The notes beneath the pieces are model-generated. The model saw nothing but the letters and a program-made list of their open reading frames with translations, ran no database searches and had not been told where the DNA came from. From Candidatus Kuenenia stuttgartensis (GTDB lineage Bacteria > Planctomycetota > Phycisphaerae > Phycisphaerales > SM1A02), in contig CAMDMA010000004.1 of assembly GCA_945902075.1 (NCBI GenBank), positions 1 through 64,000 on the forward strand: a DNA stretch of 64,000 bases, written 5' to 3'. Below, piece after piece: positions 26,574-35,117 of the stretch. Position 1 is the first letter of the stretch, and every line of letters starts with the position of its first letter. The translations under genes and the position numbers were made by a program.

Positions 26574-27779
26574 CTATGAGCGTAGCCCGACTTGCTCGAC
26601 GATCTCAAGACCAAACCCGTGGAGTCCGGGCATGGCGCGTCGCGGATGATTGGTGAGTACACGAAGACGCGACAAGCCGAGATCGCGGAGAATCTGGCCA
26701 CCGACACCAAATTCGCGACTGTCCATCGGCTGCGCACGCACGCTGACACCCTCAGTGCGCGTGAGATCAGGCGAATTCACATCGTCACTCGGTCGGCGAA
26801 TCTGCTGCAGACGCGCGAAGAAATCCTCGCCGGAACCCTCCGGGCGGAGATAGACAATCGCGCCTCGGCCCGCCGCACGAATCGCGCGCATCGCTGCGCG
26901 AAGATCATCACTCGAACTCTTCGTGCCGCCACCATCAGTGACCCCAAAAATGTCACCGAGTAAGTCGCGCCGATGCATGCGCACGAGTACCGCTTCATCG
27001 AATTGAGGAATGCGACCGTGCGCGTCGGGTACACCGATACCACCGTGCGAAAGCACGAGATGGGGAACAGGATCAACCGCACTCTCATACGCAATCAGCG
27101 TAAACACGCCCTCTGCCGTATCGATGCGCGCGCCAGATGCAGGCTCGAGACGTTTCACCAGTGTCTCGCGCGCAAGTCGATACTCGATGATCTGTTCAAC
27201 CGAGCACATCTTGAGCGCATGTTGCGCGCAAAGTCGTTCAAGGTCGGGCACCCGCGCCATCTCCCCATTTTCAAGCACAATCTCGATAATCGCTGCCGCC
27301 GGCTTGAGGCCTGCAAGCCGACAAAGGTCAACCGAGCCCTCAGTCTGACCCGTCCGAACGAGCACTCCACCTGGGCGCGCGCGCAGCGGGTTGATGTGGC
27401 CTGGTCGCACAAAATCGTCAACGGTCGAACACGGGTCAGCAAGCAGTTGAATGGATTTCGCCCGATCGCGTGCACTGATACCGGTGCCCACGCCGTGCTT
27501 CGGATGACCATCGACCGAAACCGTGAAGGCCGTACCGCGCATGCTGGTGTTCACGCCGGTCTGTGGCCCAAGATCGAGCCGCTCGCAGTCATCGGCGGTC
27601 ATCGCAACGCAGAGATAGCCGCCGCCGATGCGCGTAAGAAAATTGACCATCTCAACCGTCATTGCTTCGGCGGCCACCACAAAATCCCCTTCATTTTCGC
27701 GGTTCTCGTCGTCGACCAAGACAACCGCTCTACCCGCGCGAAGTTCGTCGAGGATCTCTGGAATCGTTGCAAACGCCAT
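26574..27779 (-). CDS. RibBA-like protein: DHBP synthase with degenerate GTP cyclohydrolase II domain
   Basis: A 401-aa two-domain protein of riboflavin synthesis. Residues 1-203 match 3,4-dihydroxy-2-butanone-4-phosphate synthase: DDENRENEGD (23-32), TGVNTSM..TAFTVSVD (74-90), TGISARDRA (99-107) and FVRPGHINPL (123-132). The usual GHTEA motif reads GQTEG, with Gln145 in place of the metal-binding His. Residues 215-395 align with GTP cyclohydrolase II (VRMHRRDLLGDIFG, GRGAIVYLRPEG, FGVGGQILRDLG, LTNHPRR). They lack all three zinc cysteines, having GDIFGVTDGGGTKSS instead of GD-x-x-S-x-R-C-D-C, and have RPEGSGED for RQEGRGIG. The cyclohydrolase half is probably inactive. It starts 1 base into the upstream stop (TGATG). 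Confidence 0.85.
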   Translation of the reverse strand: MAFATIPEILDELRAGRAVVLVDDENRENEGDFVVAAEAMTVEMVNFLTRIGGGYLCVAMTADDCERLDLGPQTGVNTSMRGTAFTVSVDGHPKHGVGTGISARDRAKSIQLLADPCSTVDDFVRPGHINPLRARPGGVLVRTGQTEGSVDLCRLAGLKPAAAIIEIVLENGEMARVPDLERLCAQHALKMCSVEQIIEYRLARETLVKRLEPASGARIDTAEGVFTLIAYESAVDPVPHLVLSHGGIGVPDAHGRIPQFDEAVLVRMHRRDLLGDIFGVTDGGGTKSSSDDLRAAMRAIRAAGRGAIVYLRPEGSGEDFFARLQQIRRPSDDVNSPDLTRTEGVSVRAQPMDSREFGVGGQILRDLGLSRLRVLTNHPRRAMPGLHGFGLEIVEQVGLRS

Positions 27780-29050
27780 CACGCGGCTCCCGTCTTTGGA
27801 GCCACGATCGCACCGTGCCGCGCCCACAATGTCTCCATCAACGCGCGATGTCCGCCGACGACCGATGCATCATCAAGCCGACGCGCGACAACCTCAAGCA
27901 ACTGAACAAGCCAGTGAAAGTCGGCGACGGAGATGTACTCGCGGCCAACAAGCGCCTTCGTCGTTCCAGCGGCAACACCGTCGATGTCACGCATGTTGTG
28001 GTAGTTCCCCAGCGGCAGACAAATGCATGTAGACGCAATGCCGAAACTCGCGAACGCTGTCGCTTCACACGCACCGCCAGGCATGAGTTTGCGCTGGAAG
28101 CGGAACGCCGCATCCTCCTTCGCGTGCGCGGCGGCAATGTCACTGATGCGATTTGTGAGTTCGGGCGTAAACACGCTCAATCGGTCACCCACGCGAACAA
28201 TCGGTCCGGCGCCGATCGGGGAATCGTGTGGAAAACTCCGTGAATTTTCGAGGCACACAAGACGAGCACCCTTCGGCACCGTCCCGTCGCGCGCGGCAGC
28301 GATCGCGCCGATAAAACCAATTTCTTCGCTGCGCGTGAAGAGCAGCGCAACATGCGAAAGCGCGGGATCGCGGCAGATTCCATCAAAGGCGACCAATGCT
28401 GCCGCGAGCGCGGCGAGGTCGTCGCACGCATGCGTATGGGCAAGACCCTTCGAAATTTCGGCTTTGGGAAACCTCCAGCGAGCAATGGATCCGGGCGCAA
28501 TTGCCTTCATCGCCGCGGGCTTCGCTAACCTCGCAACCACAGTCTTGAAGGGCTTTGTCACCGGGTCGATGCGTGGATCAAGGTCCACGATCTTGGCGTC
28601 GAAACTCCGTCGCGTTGCTGTGTCAAAGACTTGGAGCGACGCACCTTTGAAGTATGGATCGTTCACGCCGCCACGAAATTCGAGATCAAGTTCGACCGAT
28701 TTCCCGCGCGTCCGCACCGCCGTCACGATGAATGCGGGATGGTCAAGATGCGCTGTGATCAGAACGGGCGCAGCGCCCCGGGCACACGCCTCGAGAAAGC
28801 CATGTTGCGCGATGGTGATGTTTCCACAACGGTCGCGCGAGAGCACGATGCGGTTGCGTCGAGCCGCAACCCACGCCTCAATACACCCGATGACGCGTTC
28901 CTCGCGACCTGCAGCCGTCGGTAGTGATGTGACCTCGAGCAGAAACTTCTCTCGCAACCGTCGCGCCGCGACAGAGAGCCCGGCTGGCTTCGCTGGCGAT
29001 ACTGATGTTGCGGACTTTTTCGCCGTGACGGCGCGTTTCTTTGCGGGCAT
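27779..29050 (-). CDS. M42-family zinc aminopeptidase-like protein
   Basis: A 423-aa predicted co-catalytic metallopeptidase of the M42/M20/M28 clan. The ATG at 29050 follows AGGAG; the N-terminal 25 residues are Lys/Ala-rich and probably disordered. Metal and catalytic residues fit the clan: His and Asp in LITAHLDHPAF, Asp in THACDDLAALAAAL, Glu-Glu in TRSEEIGFIGA, a Glu/Asn in LVCLENSRSF and His in PLGNYHNMRDIDG. The domain between them (residues about 130-200) is the expected PDZ-like insert. It overlaps ribBA by one base (TGATG) and is divergent from argS, 76 bp away. Confidence 0.83.
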   Translation of the reverse strand: MPAKKRAVTAKKSATSVSPAKPAGLSVAARRLREKFLLEVTSLPTAAGREERVIGCIEAWVAARRNRIVLSRDRCGNITIAQHGFLEACARGAAPVLITAHLDHPAFIVTAVRTRGKSVELDLEFRGGVNDPYFKGASLQVFDTATRRSFDAKIVDLDPRIDPVTKPFKTVVARLAKPAAMKAIAPGSIARWRFPKAEISKGLAHTHACDDLAALAAALVAFDGICRDPALSHVALLFTRSEEIGFIGAIAAARDGTVPKGARLVCLENSRSFPHDSPIGAGPIVRVGDRLSVFTPELTNRISDIAAAHAKEDAAFRFQRKLMPGGACEATAFASFGIASTCICLPLGNYHNMRDIDGVAAGTTKALVGREYISVADFHWLVQLLEVVARRLDDASVVGGHRALMETLWARHGAIVAPKTGAA

Positions 29051-29126
29051 TTCAGGCTCCTGAGGGGCTGCGATGGTAGTCGCCCCTCGCACGACGCGCG
29101 CAGCCTTCGATACCATCGCCGACCCA

Positions 29127-30983
29127 ATGTCTGCCTCGCCAAACGCAATTCTCCGCCCGCCGCACGATCCCGCGACCGTGCTCGAAGACCGCTTTCGCGC
29201 CGCGATCCGTGCCGTCGCTGGAATCGACGCCGATCCCCAAATCCGCGTGAGCGCGAATGCAAAGTTTGGCGACTTTCAAGTAAACGCCGCGATGTCGCTC
29301 GCCAAGGAGCGCGGCGCCAACCCGCGCGCGCTTGCTGAAGAGATTCTTGCGCTGGTCGAACTCGGCGGTATCGCGATGAAATGCGAGGTTGCAGGCCCCG
29401 GCTTCATCAATGTGACGCTCGATGCGGAGTACATCTCAGCGCAGCTCGCTGATCTCTCGCGCTCCGCCAACTTCGGAATCCCTGCAGCAACCGATCGCCA
29501 TGCTGTGGTGGTCGACCTCTGCGGCGTGAATGTGGCGAAGCAGATGCATGTCGGTCACCTGCGCGCGACGATCATTGGCGACTCACTCGCGCGTGTGTTT
29601 GAACGCCTTGGCCGCAAAGTGTGGCGCGAAAACCATCTCGGCGACTGGGGACTTCCCATCGCAATGACGCTTGCGAAGCTCATCCGCGAGCGCGCCGATT
29701 TTGCACGACTCACCCTCGATGACCTCAATCGCGCCTACCGTGGCGCGCAACGCGAAACCGATACTTCTGATCTCGCAGCGGCACACGCAAACCATTGCGG
29801 CCTGCATCGGATTGCAGAGTTAGAGATTCAGTATGAGCCAGCGCGTGCTGCCATGGAAGATGCCAAAAAGACGCTGGTGCGGCTGCAGTCTGGTGACGCT
29901 GAAATCGTCCGGCTCTGGGAGCGACTCATTGAAGTGACTATGGAGCAGGTGTACGACGCCGCACGCACGCTCAATGTGAAAGTTGGCCCAGACAACAATC
30001 GTGGCGAAAGCTTTTTTCGCGATCGACTTGGTGGTGTCATCGAAACGTTCCGCGCTTCTGGCCACGCAAAGAGTGACCGCGGTGCCATGGTGGTGCCGTT
30101 CACCGACCGTGAACGGCCGCTTCTCATTCAGAAATCGGACGGTGGGTTTCTCTACGCAACGACTGACCTCGCCGCGGTGCGCTTCCGCACGTTTGAACTC
30201 GACGGAAGCCTCGTTGTGTATGTCGTCGATGCGCGTCAACGCGATCACTTCAAGGATGTCTTCGATGCGGCTCGGCTCGTTGGTTGGAATCGAACCGCTG
30301 ACGGCACCGAATCAACGCTCGTCCACCTTGGTTTCGGCGCAGTGCTTGGGCCCGACAAGAAACCGCTCAAAACGCGCTCAGGCGAGAACTTCACGCTGAA
30401 GGACTTGCTCGACGAGGCGTGTGAGCGCGGCACCGCGGAAGTCACGCGCCGCGCAGCCGATCCGGCTTCGCCGACACACGGCCTCGCCGAGAGTGAACTC
30501 CGCGCGATCGGAACCGCCGTTGGAATCGCTGCGGTGAAATACGCTGACCTCTCCGGCGATTTGACCAAGGACTACGTCTTCGACCTTGACCGCATGATCG
30601 CTTTTGAGGGTGATACTGGCCCGTATCTGCAATACGCCCATGCGCGTATCGCATCGATCCTCGCCAAGTCGGGGGAGTCCACGGAGTGCATCGCCGATAC
30701 GACGCTGCGCCTCGAACTGCCTGCAGAGCGCGCGCTCGCGCTTCATCTCCTCCGCTATGCGCAAATGACCCTTGATGTTGGGCGCACGCTCGAAACAAAT
30801 CGAGTCGGTGCCTATCTCTCCCAACTCGCGACGCTGTTCAATGGCTTCTACCAGGCGTGCCCTGTACTCAAAGCAGACGATGCGGCAACGCGCCTCTCAC
30901 GCCTGCGCTTGTGCGCGATGACGCGCGCGGTGCTCGCCGACGGACTCTCGCTCTATGGGATCATCGCGCCAGATCGCATGTAG
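29127..30983 (+). CDS. argS: Arginyl-tRNA synthetase
   Basis: A 618-aa class I synthetase charging tRNA-Arg. The N-terminal additional domain (about 1-110) contains KFGDFQVNAAMSLAK. The HIGH motif is HVGH at 141-144 within NVAKQMHVGHLRATIIGD. KPLKTRSGENFTLKDLLDEA is in the place of the KMSKS region and matches the ArgRS form. The anticodon-binding domain at the C-terminus includes ERALALHLLRYAQMTLDVGRTLETNRVGAYL and ends in the usual LYGIIAPDRM, close to the LGI.xpErM consensus. The in-frame start 54 bp upstream overlaps the divergent promoter region and is not favoured. Confidence 0.97.
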   Translation: MSASPNAILRPPHDPATVLEDRFRAAIRAVAGIDADPQIRVSANAKFGDFQVNAAMSLAKERGANPRALAEEILALVELGGIAMKCEVAGPGFINVTLDAEYISAQLADLSRSANFGIPAATDRHAVVVDLCGVNVAKQMHVGHLRATIIGDSLARVFERLGRKVWRENHLGDWGLPIAMTLAKLIRERADFARLTLDDLNRAYRGAQRETDTSDLAAAHANHCGLHRIAELEIQYEPARAAMEDAKKTLVRLQSGDAEIVRLWERLIEVTMEQVYDAARTLNVKVGPDNNRGESFFRDRLGGVIETFRASGHAKSDRGAMVVPFTDRERPLLIQKSDGGFLYATTDLAAVRFRTFELDGSLVVYVVDARQRDHFKDVFDAARLVGWNRTADGTESTLVHLGFGAVLGPDKKPLKTRSGENFTLKDLLDEACERGTAEVTRRAADPASPTHGLAESELRAIGTAVGIAAVKYADLSGDLTKDYVFDLDRMIAFEGDTGPYLQYAHARIASILAKSGESTECIADTTLRLELPAERALALHLLRYAQMTLDVGRTLETNRVGAYLSQLATLFNGFYQACPVLKADDAATRLSRLRLCAMTRAVLADGLSLYGIIAPDRM

Positions 30984-31007
30984 GCATCGCGCGACACGCA
31001 TCGAATC

Positions 31008-32084
31008 TCACGTCATAGATGGTGTTGTGAGTCCGGATGCGCTGCGATCTCGGAAGACCAATGCATAGGCCGCTCCGAGGATGGCTAGGAAGAGCGGAAT
31101 CCCGACGAGGAAGATGCCAACACAGAGAAGTAAGACCGACAGGCTGTACAAGATGGTTGCGACCAACAGCAACCCGAGCAGCGACCAACCAAGTCCCTTG
31201 GTTTTATTCCAACTGAGCTTGAGCGCGTCTATCGCCCGGATATCGCCGAGGGTCGAGTCGATCGCGACGCCCAATGCGAAGATCAGCCGAACCAAAACCA
31301 ACGCCCAGATCAAGATGATTCCCACCAGAGCCAACGCGACCCCTACGACAATCGCGACCACGGTTGCGACCTGGTTCGATCCCTGATTGAGCACAATCGC
31401 CAATACTCCGGCGAGCGCGGCCGGTATGTACGCGGCGATCATCCCAAGCACCGAAACGAGGGTAAAAACGAGGCCCGTGAGGAGTGCCCGTCGGTAGCGG
31501 CGAAACCCCTGAAAGATGTCATCTATTTTCGGTTAGCCGCGAACGATCTGCGCGGAAGCGTAGATGGTGCCTGCGAGGAGCGGAATCCCGACGACGACCT
31601 GGAGTACGTAACCGATGCACGATCCGAGGAGGAGAACAAACGTGCCTGCAGCTCGCGCGCCGGTTGAATCACTCGCAAGACTTCCCTCATCAATGGCCGC
31701 GATCAAAATCGTAGACAGCAGCTGTGGTAGCACGACCACGATCACGCAACCTGTATACACAAGCCCAAGGAGCAGACAGTTGATCCAGCGTGACTTGAAA
31801 GTGTTCCAACCCAGTTCGAATGCTGCTTGGAAGCTGTAATCACTTGTAAGGGCGCTCGCTGCACGTGCTGGGAGCGGTGCGGCGGCTGCTTCAAACAGTT
31901 GCACAAGCCCGGGATCGCTCGAAGCCGCGGTCCACACATCGGTGCCTACGCGCGCCACACGCGTCGATGGCCGAAGCGATCCAACCGCGACCATCGAGGC
32001 GAGTTCGTTCCAACCCAAAGGCCCCATCGCCCTTGACGCGCCGGCCGTTTCGTCGAGCACATACCACTGATCCTGCTGATTCAT
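31008..32084 (-). pseudogene. GYF-domain membrane protein interrupted by an in-frame TAA
   Basis: One continuous frame runs from ATG 32084 to 31008 and is broken only by TAA at 31533-31535 (codon 184). The first part has a GYF_2-type domain (WYVLDETAGASRAMGPLGWNEL, residues 7-60), a linker, and membrane helices from about residue 100. Directly after the stop the same frame continues as PKIDDIFQGFRRYRRALLTG and four more membrane helices to residue 358, the normal continuation of such DUF975-like membrane domains (G-x-P-x-x-x-D-I-F-x-G-F). A GAA-to-TAA change would explain it. Either the gene is a recent pseudogene, the stop is a sequencing error, or it is split. Function is unknown. Confidence 0.75.
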
Positions 32085-32166
32085 AAGACTCCCCCATGCA
32101 CTCGGATGTGTGACCTCTGTGTGCGCCCGCGCGAACGTGCAACCGCAACGACACTATTCTGCCTGA

Positions 32167-32814
32167 ATGCCCACGCTCAGCGCGAAGTTCCCAAACGTTG
32201 CCGTCTACGACCATCCGCTGATCCAGCACAAATTGTCAATCTTGCGCGACAAGCGTACCGGGCACGAGCAGTTTCGTCAGTTGCTCAATCAGATTGCTGG
32301 GCTGATGGCGTATGAAGTGAGCAGAAATCTGCCCGTACGCGCCATCGATGTCGAGACGCCCGTTGCACGAACACGCGGTATCGCACTCGCTGCGCCAACG
32401 ACGATCGTGCCAATTCTTCGCGCCGGACTCGCCATGATGGACGGTCTGCTCGCACTCTTCCCTGAGGCGCACGTTGGACACGTTGGCATCTATCGCGATG
32501 AGAGCACCGCGAAACCCGTAACGTACTACGCGAAATTTCCGCCAAACATGGCGCAGGGCTCGGTCATTCTGGTTGACCCGATGCTCGCGACCGGCGGCAG
32601 CGCAGTCCATGCGATTGAGCTTCTGAAAAACGCCGGTTGCCGAGACATCCAGTTTGTCGCCCTTGTGGCTGCTCCGGAGGGAATCGTCGCGCTGCATCGT
32701 GTGCACGGCGAGGTTCCGATTCACGTCGCGTCGATCGATGAGCGACTCAATGAACGCTTTTACATCGTGCCCGGACTCGGTGATGCTGGAGACCGTATTT
32801 TCGGAACGCAGTAA
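32167..32814 (+). CDS. upp: Uracil phosphoribosyltransferase
   Basis: A 215-aa cytoplasmic enzyme making UMP from uracil and PRPP (pyrimidine salvage). The PRPP-binding loop is VDPMLATGGS (about residues 137-146). Other family blocks are HPLIQHKLSILRDKRTG at the N-terminus, PILRAGLAMMDGLL, and the uracil-binding tail YIVPGLGDAGDRIFGT. Length is normal. It is followed after 27 bp by the DNA methyltransferase gene on the same strand; there is no obvious functional link. Confidence 0.97.
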   Translation: MPTLSAKFPNVAVYDHPLIQHKLSILRDKRTGHEQFRQLLNQIAGLMAYEVSRNLPVRAIDVETPVARTRGIALAAPTTIVPILRAGLAMMDGLLALFPEAHVGHVGIYRDESTAKPVTYYAKFPPNMAQGSVILVDPMLATGGSAVHAIELLKNAGCRDIQFVALVAAPEGIVALHRVHGEVPIHVASIDERLNERFYIVPGLGDAGDRIFGTQ

Positions 32815-32841
32815 GCGAGACGCAGCCGTGAGGACGCGAGC

Positions 32842-33951
32842 ATGAACGACGACACAGGCGACACCACAGGCGAGACCACGGGCGAGACCACGGGCGAGAC
32901 GAAGCGCACCGAGTCGAAAAACTTCCATCAGGATCGCCCAGGTGGCTACTTCACGCCGAAGGGCATCGACCGCTCCGCGGAGCGGCACGATCGTGACGCG
33001 CTTGCCGCAAACGTGCGTTTGCTCGGCGACACTCTTCCCGCCGAAACACGCAGCGTACGCCCTGTTTCGCCTCGTTATTTTGCAGAAGGACCGGATAGCG
33101 AACTCCACGTTGGCGACTGCCGCGACGTGCTCGCAAATCTTCCGCAGAAAGGCGCCGTCGATCTCATCTTCGCCGACCCACCATTCAACTGGGATGTTCC
33201 GTACGCGGGTTGGAAAGACGGCATGCCGCGCGCCGCGTACGAGCGTTTCACCTTTGACTGGCTCGACCTCGCCGTGGAATGCCTCGCGCCACACGGCTCG
33301 CTGTGGGTCAACGTCGCCGACGACATGGCCGCTGAAGTTGTCATGCACCTCAAGCGGCGAAAGCTCGCGCTGATGAACTGGTGTGTCTGGCACTTTCGCT
33401 TCGGTCACAATCGTGACACCAGCTTTATCCTCGCGAAGACACACGCGCTGTGGTTTGCACGCGACGCTGAGAACACACACTGGAATCCCGACGCGGTTCT
33501 CGAGCCGACCGATCGGTCGACGCTCTACGGCGATTCACGCACGCAGACAAAAATGCACGGTTCACAGGGCATGCGCGTGCCTTTCGATGTGTGGTACGGG
33601 CCATTCTGGGGCCGTGTGCACTCGAAAAATTCTGAGCGAAGGCCACTCCACCAAAATCAACTTCCTGAGGTTTACCTTGAGCGCGTGATCCTCTCGACTT
33701 CGCGACCGGGCGATCTTGTTGTTGATCCGTTCGCCGGTTCTGGCACAACTGGAACAGTCGCGCGTGCGTGGAATCGCCGGAGCACGTCGATCGAGATCAG
33801 TGAGGATCTCGCAGCGAGCGCGTGGGAACGCATCACGAAGATTGGCATGATCCACCAAGGCCGCTCGCGGATTTCCTTCGATACCGCAAAGCGCGCGATC
33901 CAACTTTTCAAACTTGGCTCTATCGACGAGGCGGATGTGTCACGCGAGTGA
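32842..33951 (+). CDS. Orphan beta-class DNA methyltransferase (N4-C or N6-A)
   Basis: A 369-aa site-specific DNA methyltransferase. Motif IV (DPPFNW, residues 112-117) comes before motif I (DPFAGSGTT, 295-303), the beta-class order. HVGDCRDVLANL (about 93-104) is the motif that precedes IV, and the SAM-binding region closes with STSIEISEDLA. The stretch between IV and I (about 150-290), including WNPDAVLEPTDRSTLYGDSR and NSERRPLHQNQLPEVYLERVI, would contain the target-recognition part. The first 20 residues are a GDTT/GETT repeat encoded by four 12-bp units (32863-32910 region). No restriction endonuclase or specificity subunit is adjacent, so it looks solitary. The recognition site cannot be inferred. 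Confidence 0.88.
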   Translation: MNDDTGDTTGETTGETTGETKRTESKNFHQDRPGGYFTPKGIDRSAERHDRDALAANVRLLGDTLPAETRSVRPVSPRYFAEGPDSELHVGDCRDVLANLPQKGAVDLIFADPPFNWDVPYAGWKDGMPRAAYERFTFDWLDLAVECLAPHGSLWVNVADDMAAEVVMHLKRRKLALMNWCVWHFRFGHNRDTSFILAKTHALWFARDAENTHWNPDAVLEPTDRSTLYGDSRTQTKMHGSQGMRVPFDVWYGPFWGRVHSKNSERRPLHQNQLPEVYLERVILSTSRPGDLVVDPFAGSGTTGTVARAWNRRSTSIEISEDLAASAWERITKIGMIHQGRSRISFDTAKRAIQLFKLGSIDEADVSRE

Positions 33952-33974
33952 ACTGCGAGTTGCGGGAAGGGCCG

Positions 33975-34553
33975 TCACTCGGGGTTTGGACGCGACGGGA
34001 TCCATGGAACATCTCCCACACCCGCGGCATGGTTGGCCCGCCGCGCCATCGCGAACAACAGATCGCTCAAACGATTCATGTAGCGAAGTGGACCGGTGCC
34101 CACAGGCTCAAGTTGGCCAAGCGACACCATGAGTCGCTCCGCGCGGCGACAAACGGTGCGCGCAAGATGGAGTCGCGCTGCCAACTCACAGCCCGATGGC
34201 ATGACAAAGGTTTTCAGTGGAGGATTCGCGCCGTCAACCTCGTCGATCCAACCCTCGACTTCCGCGACGTGGTGCTCCTCAATCCGCACGATCTTCGAAC
34301 TGTTGTTCGCGCCCTCGGGCGTTGCGAGATCGGCGCCGATATCAAAGAGCCGCGACTGAACGTGCGAGAAGATCTCGAGCAATCGACCCTCAAACGCGTC
34401 CTCCGGACGGCATGCGCTCATCACGATGCCAACAATCGCGTTGAACTCGTCCACCGTGCCGTACGCCTCAATGCGAGGGTGATCTTTGGCGACGCGGGTC
34501 CCCGAAAAGAGTCCTGTGGTTCCATCGTCGCCGGTTCGGGTGTAGAGCTTCAT
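33975..34553 (-). CDS. PduO-type cob(I)alamin adenosyltransferase
   Basis: A 192-aa enzyme that transfers adenosine from ATP to cob(I)alamin to form adenosylcobalamin. ATP-binding residues lie in the N-terminal TRTGDDGTTGLFSG (5-18), and EAYGTVDEFNAIVG follows. The later block RTVCRRAERLMVSL carries the conserved Arg/Glu, and NRLSDLLFAMAR is typical of the trimeric PduO/EutT-like family. It is convergent with the methyltransferase gene (23 bp) and divergent from the lipoprotein gene at 34635. No cobalamin riboswitch was seen upstream. Confidence 0.95.
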   Translation of the reverse strand: MKLYTRTGDDGTTGLFSGTRVAKDHPRIEAYGTVDEFNAIVGIVMSACRPEDAFEGRLLEIFSHVQSRLFDIGADLATPEGANNSSKIVRIEEHHVAEVEGWIDEVDGANPPLKTFVMPSGCELAARLHLARTVCRRAERLMVSLGQLEPVGTGPLRYMNRLSDLLFAMARRANHAAGVGDVPWIPSRPNPE

Positions 34554-34634
34554 CGATTGATTCCGAGGCGGTCGACTTTCGCAGCGATATGCCGCGCGGA
34601 TGCGTCGCCCGCCGACTTATACTCTGACCTCCCC

Positions 34635-35117
34635 ATGCCGCGCCGACCAAACAACTTCAGAATCGCGCTCACCTCGCTCGGAGCCGCACTCGTTGGCGTT
34701 GCACCACTGCTTGGTGGCTGCTTGGTGACAAGCGGCCGAACCGTGCGCGAGACCGGACCGCAGATCTCGGAAGCCTCAGTAAAGGCGATTGATTTCAACA
34801 AGACCTCGATCGACTGGCTGATCGCTGCCTTCGGAGAACCGCAGAATCGCGCCTGCACCCTCGATGGCGCTGAAATCCTCCGCTACGACAGCTTCGTGCG
34901 CACGACGGAAGGGTCGTATTTTTTCATGCTCGCTGCTTCAAGCACCAACACCATTGAGCGAACCTGTTGGTGGTTTGAAACGCGCGATGGAAAAGTGGTG
35001 CGCGCTTGGGGCGAACAATGTGATCCGGTGAGTATCGACTCGATGAACCCACCTCGCCCAGCTGAGCCCGCATCTGCCGCAGCTGAGCCCGGCCCGCTCA
35101 AGCCGTCGGTTGGGTGA
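34635..35117 (+). CDS. Small BamE/SmpA-like lipoprotein
   Basis: A 160-aa protein with a clear lipobox in GVAPLLGGCLVTSG (Cys about residue 29). The mature part has AIDFNKTSIDWLIAAFGEPQNRACTLDGAEILRYD, the SmpA/OmlA pattern of a helix followed by FGxP and a beta strand, then ERTCWWFETRDGKVVRAW. The tail is Pro/Ala/Glu-rich. A role near outer-membrane assembly is the family precedent, but identity with BamE is not shown. The longer in-frame extension upstream (to 33822) runs over the adenosyltransferase gene and has no matching start, so the ATG at 34635 was chosen. Its 3' end overlaps the convergent asparaginase gene by 20 bp. Confidence 0.8.
   Translation: MPRRPNNFRIALTSLGAALVGVAPLLGGCLVTSGRTVRETGPQISEASVKAIDFNKTSIDWLIAAFGEPQNRACTLDGAEILRYDSFVRTTEGSYFFMLAASSTNTIERTCWWFETRDGKVVRAWGEQCDPVSIDSMNPPRPAEPASAAAEPGPLKPSVG

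Noticed and set aside
27780-29126. FMN riboswitch upstream of ribBA
   Set aside because: ribBA starts inside the upstream peptidase gene's stop, and no RFN-element blocks were seen before the peptidase start.
33822-34634. Long + strand open frame running into the BamE-like lipoprotein
   Set aside because: It lies over the cobalamin adenosyltransferase gene on the other strand and has no family features; only the part from ATG 34635 is credible.
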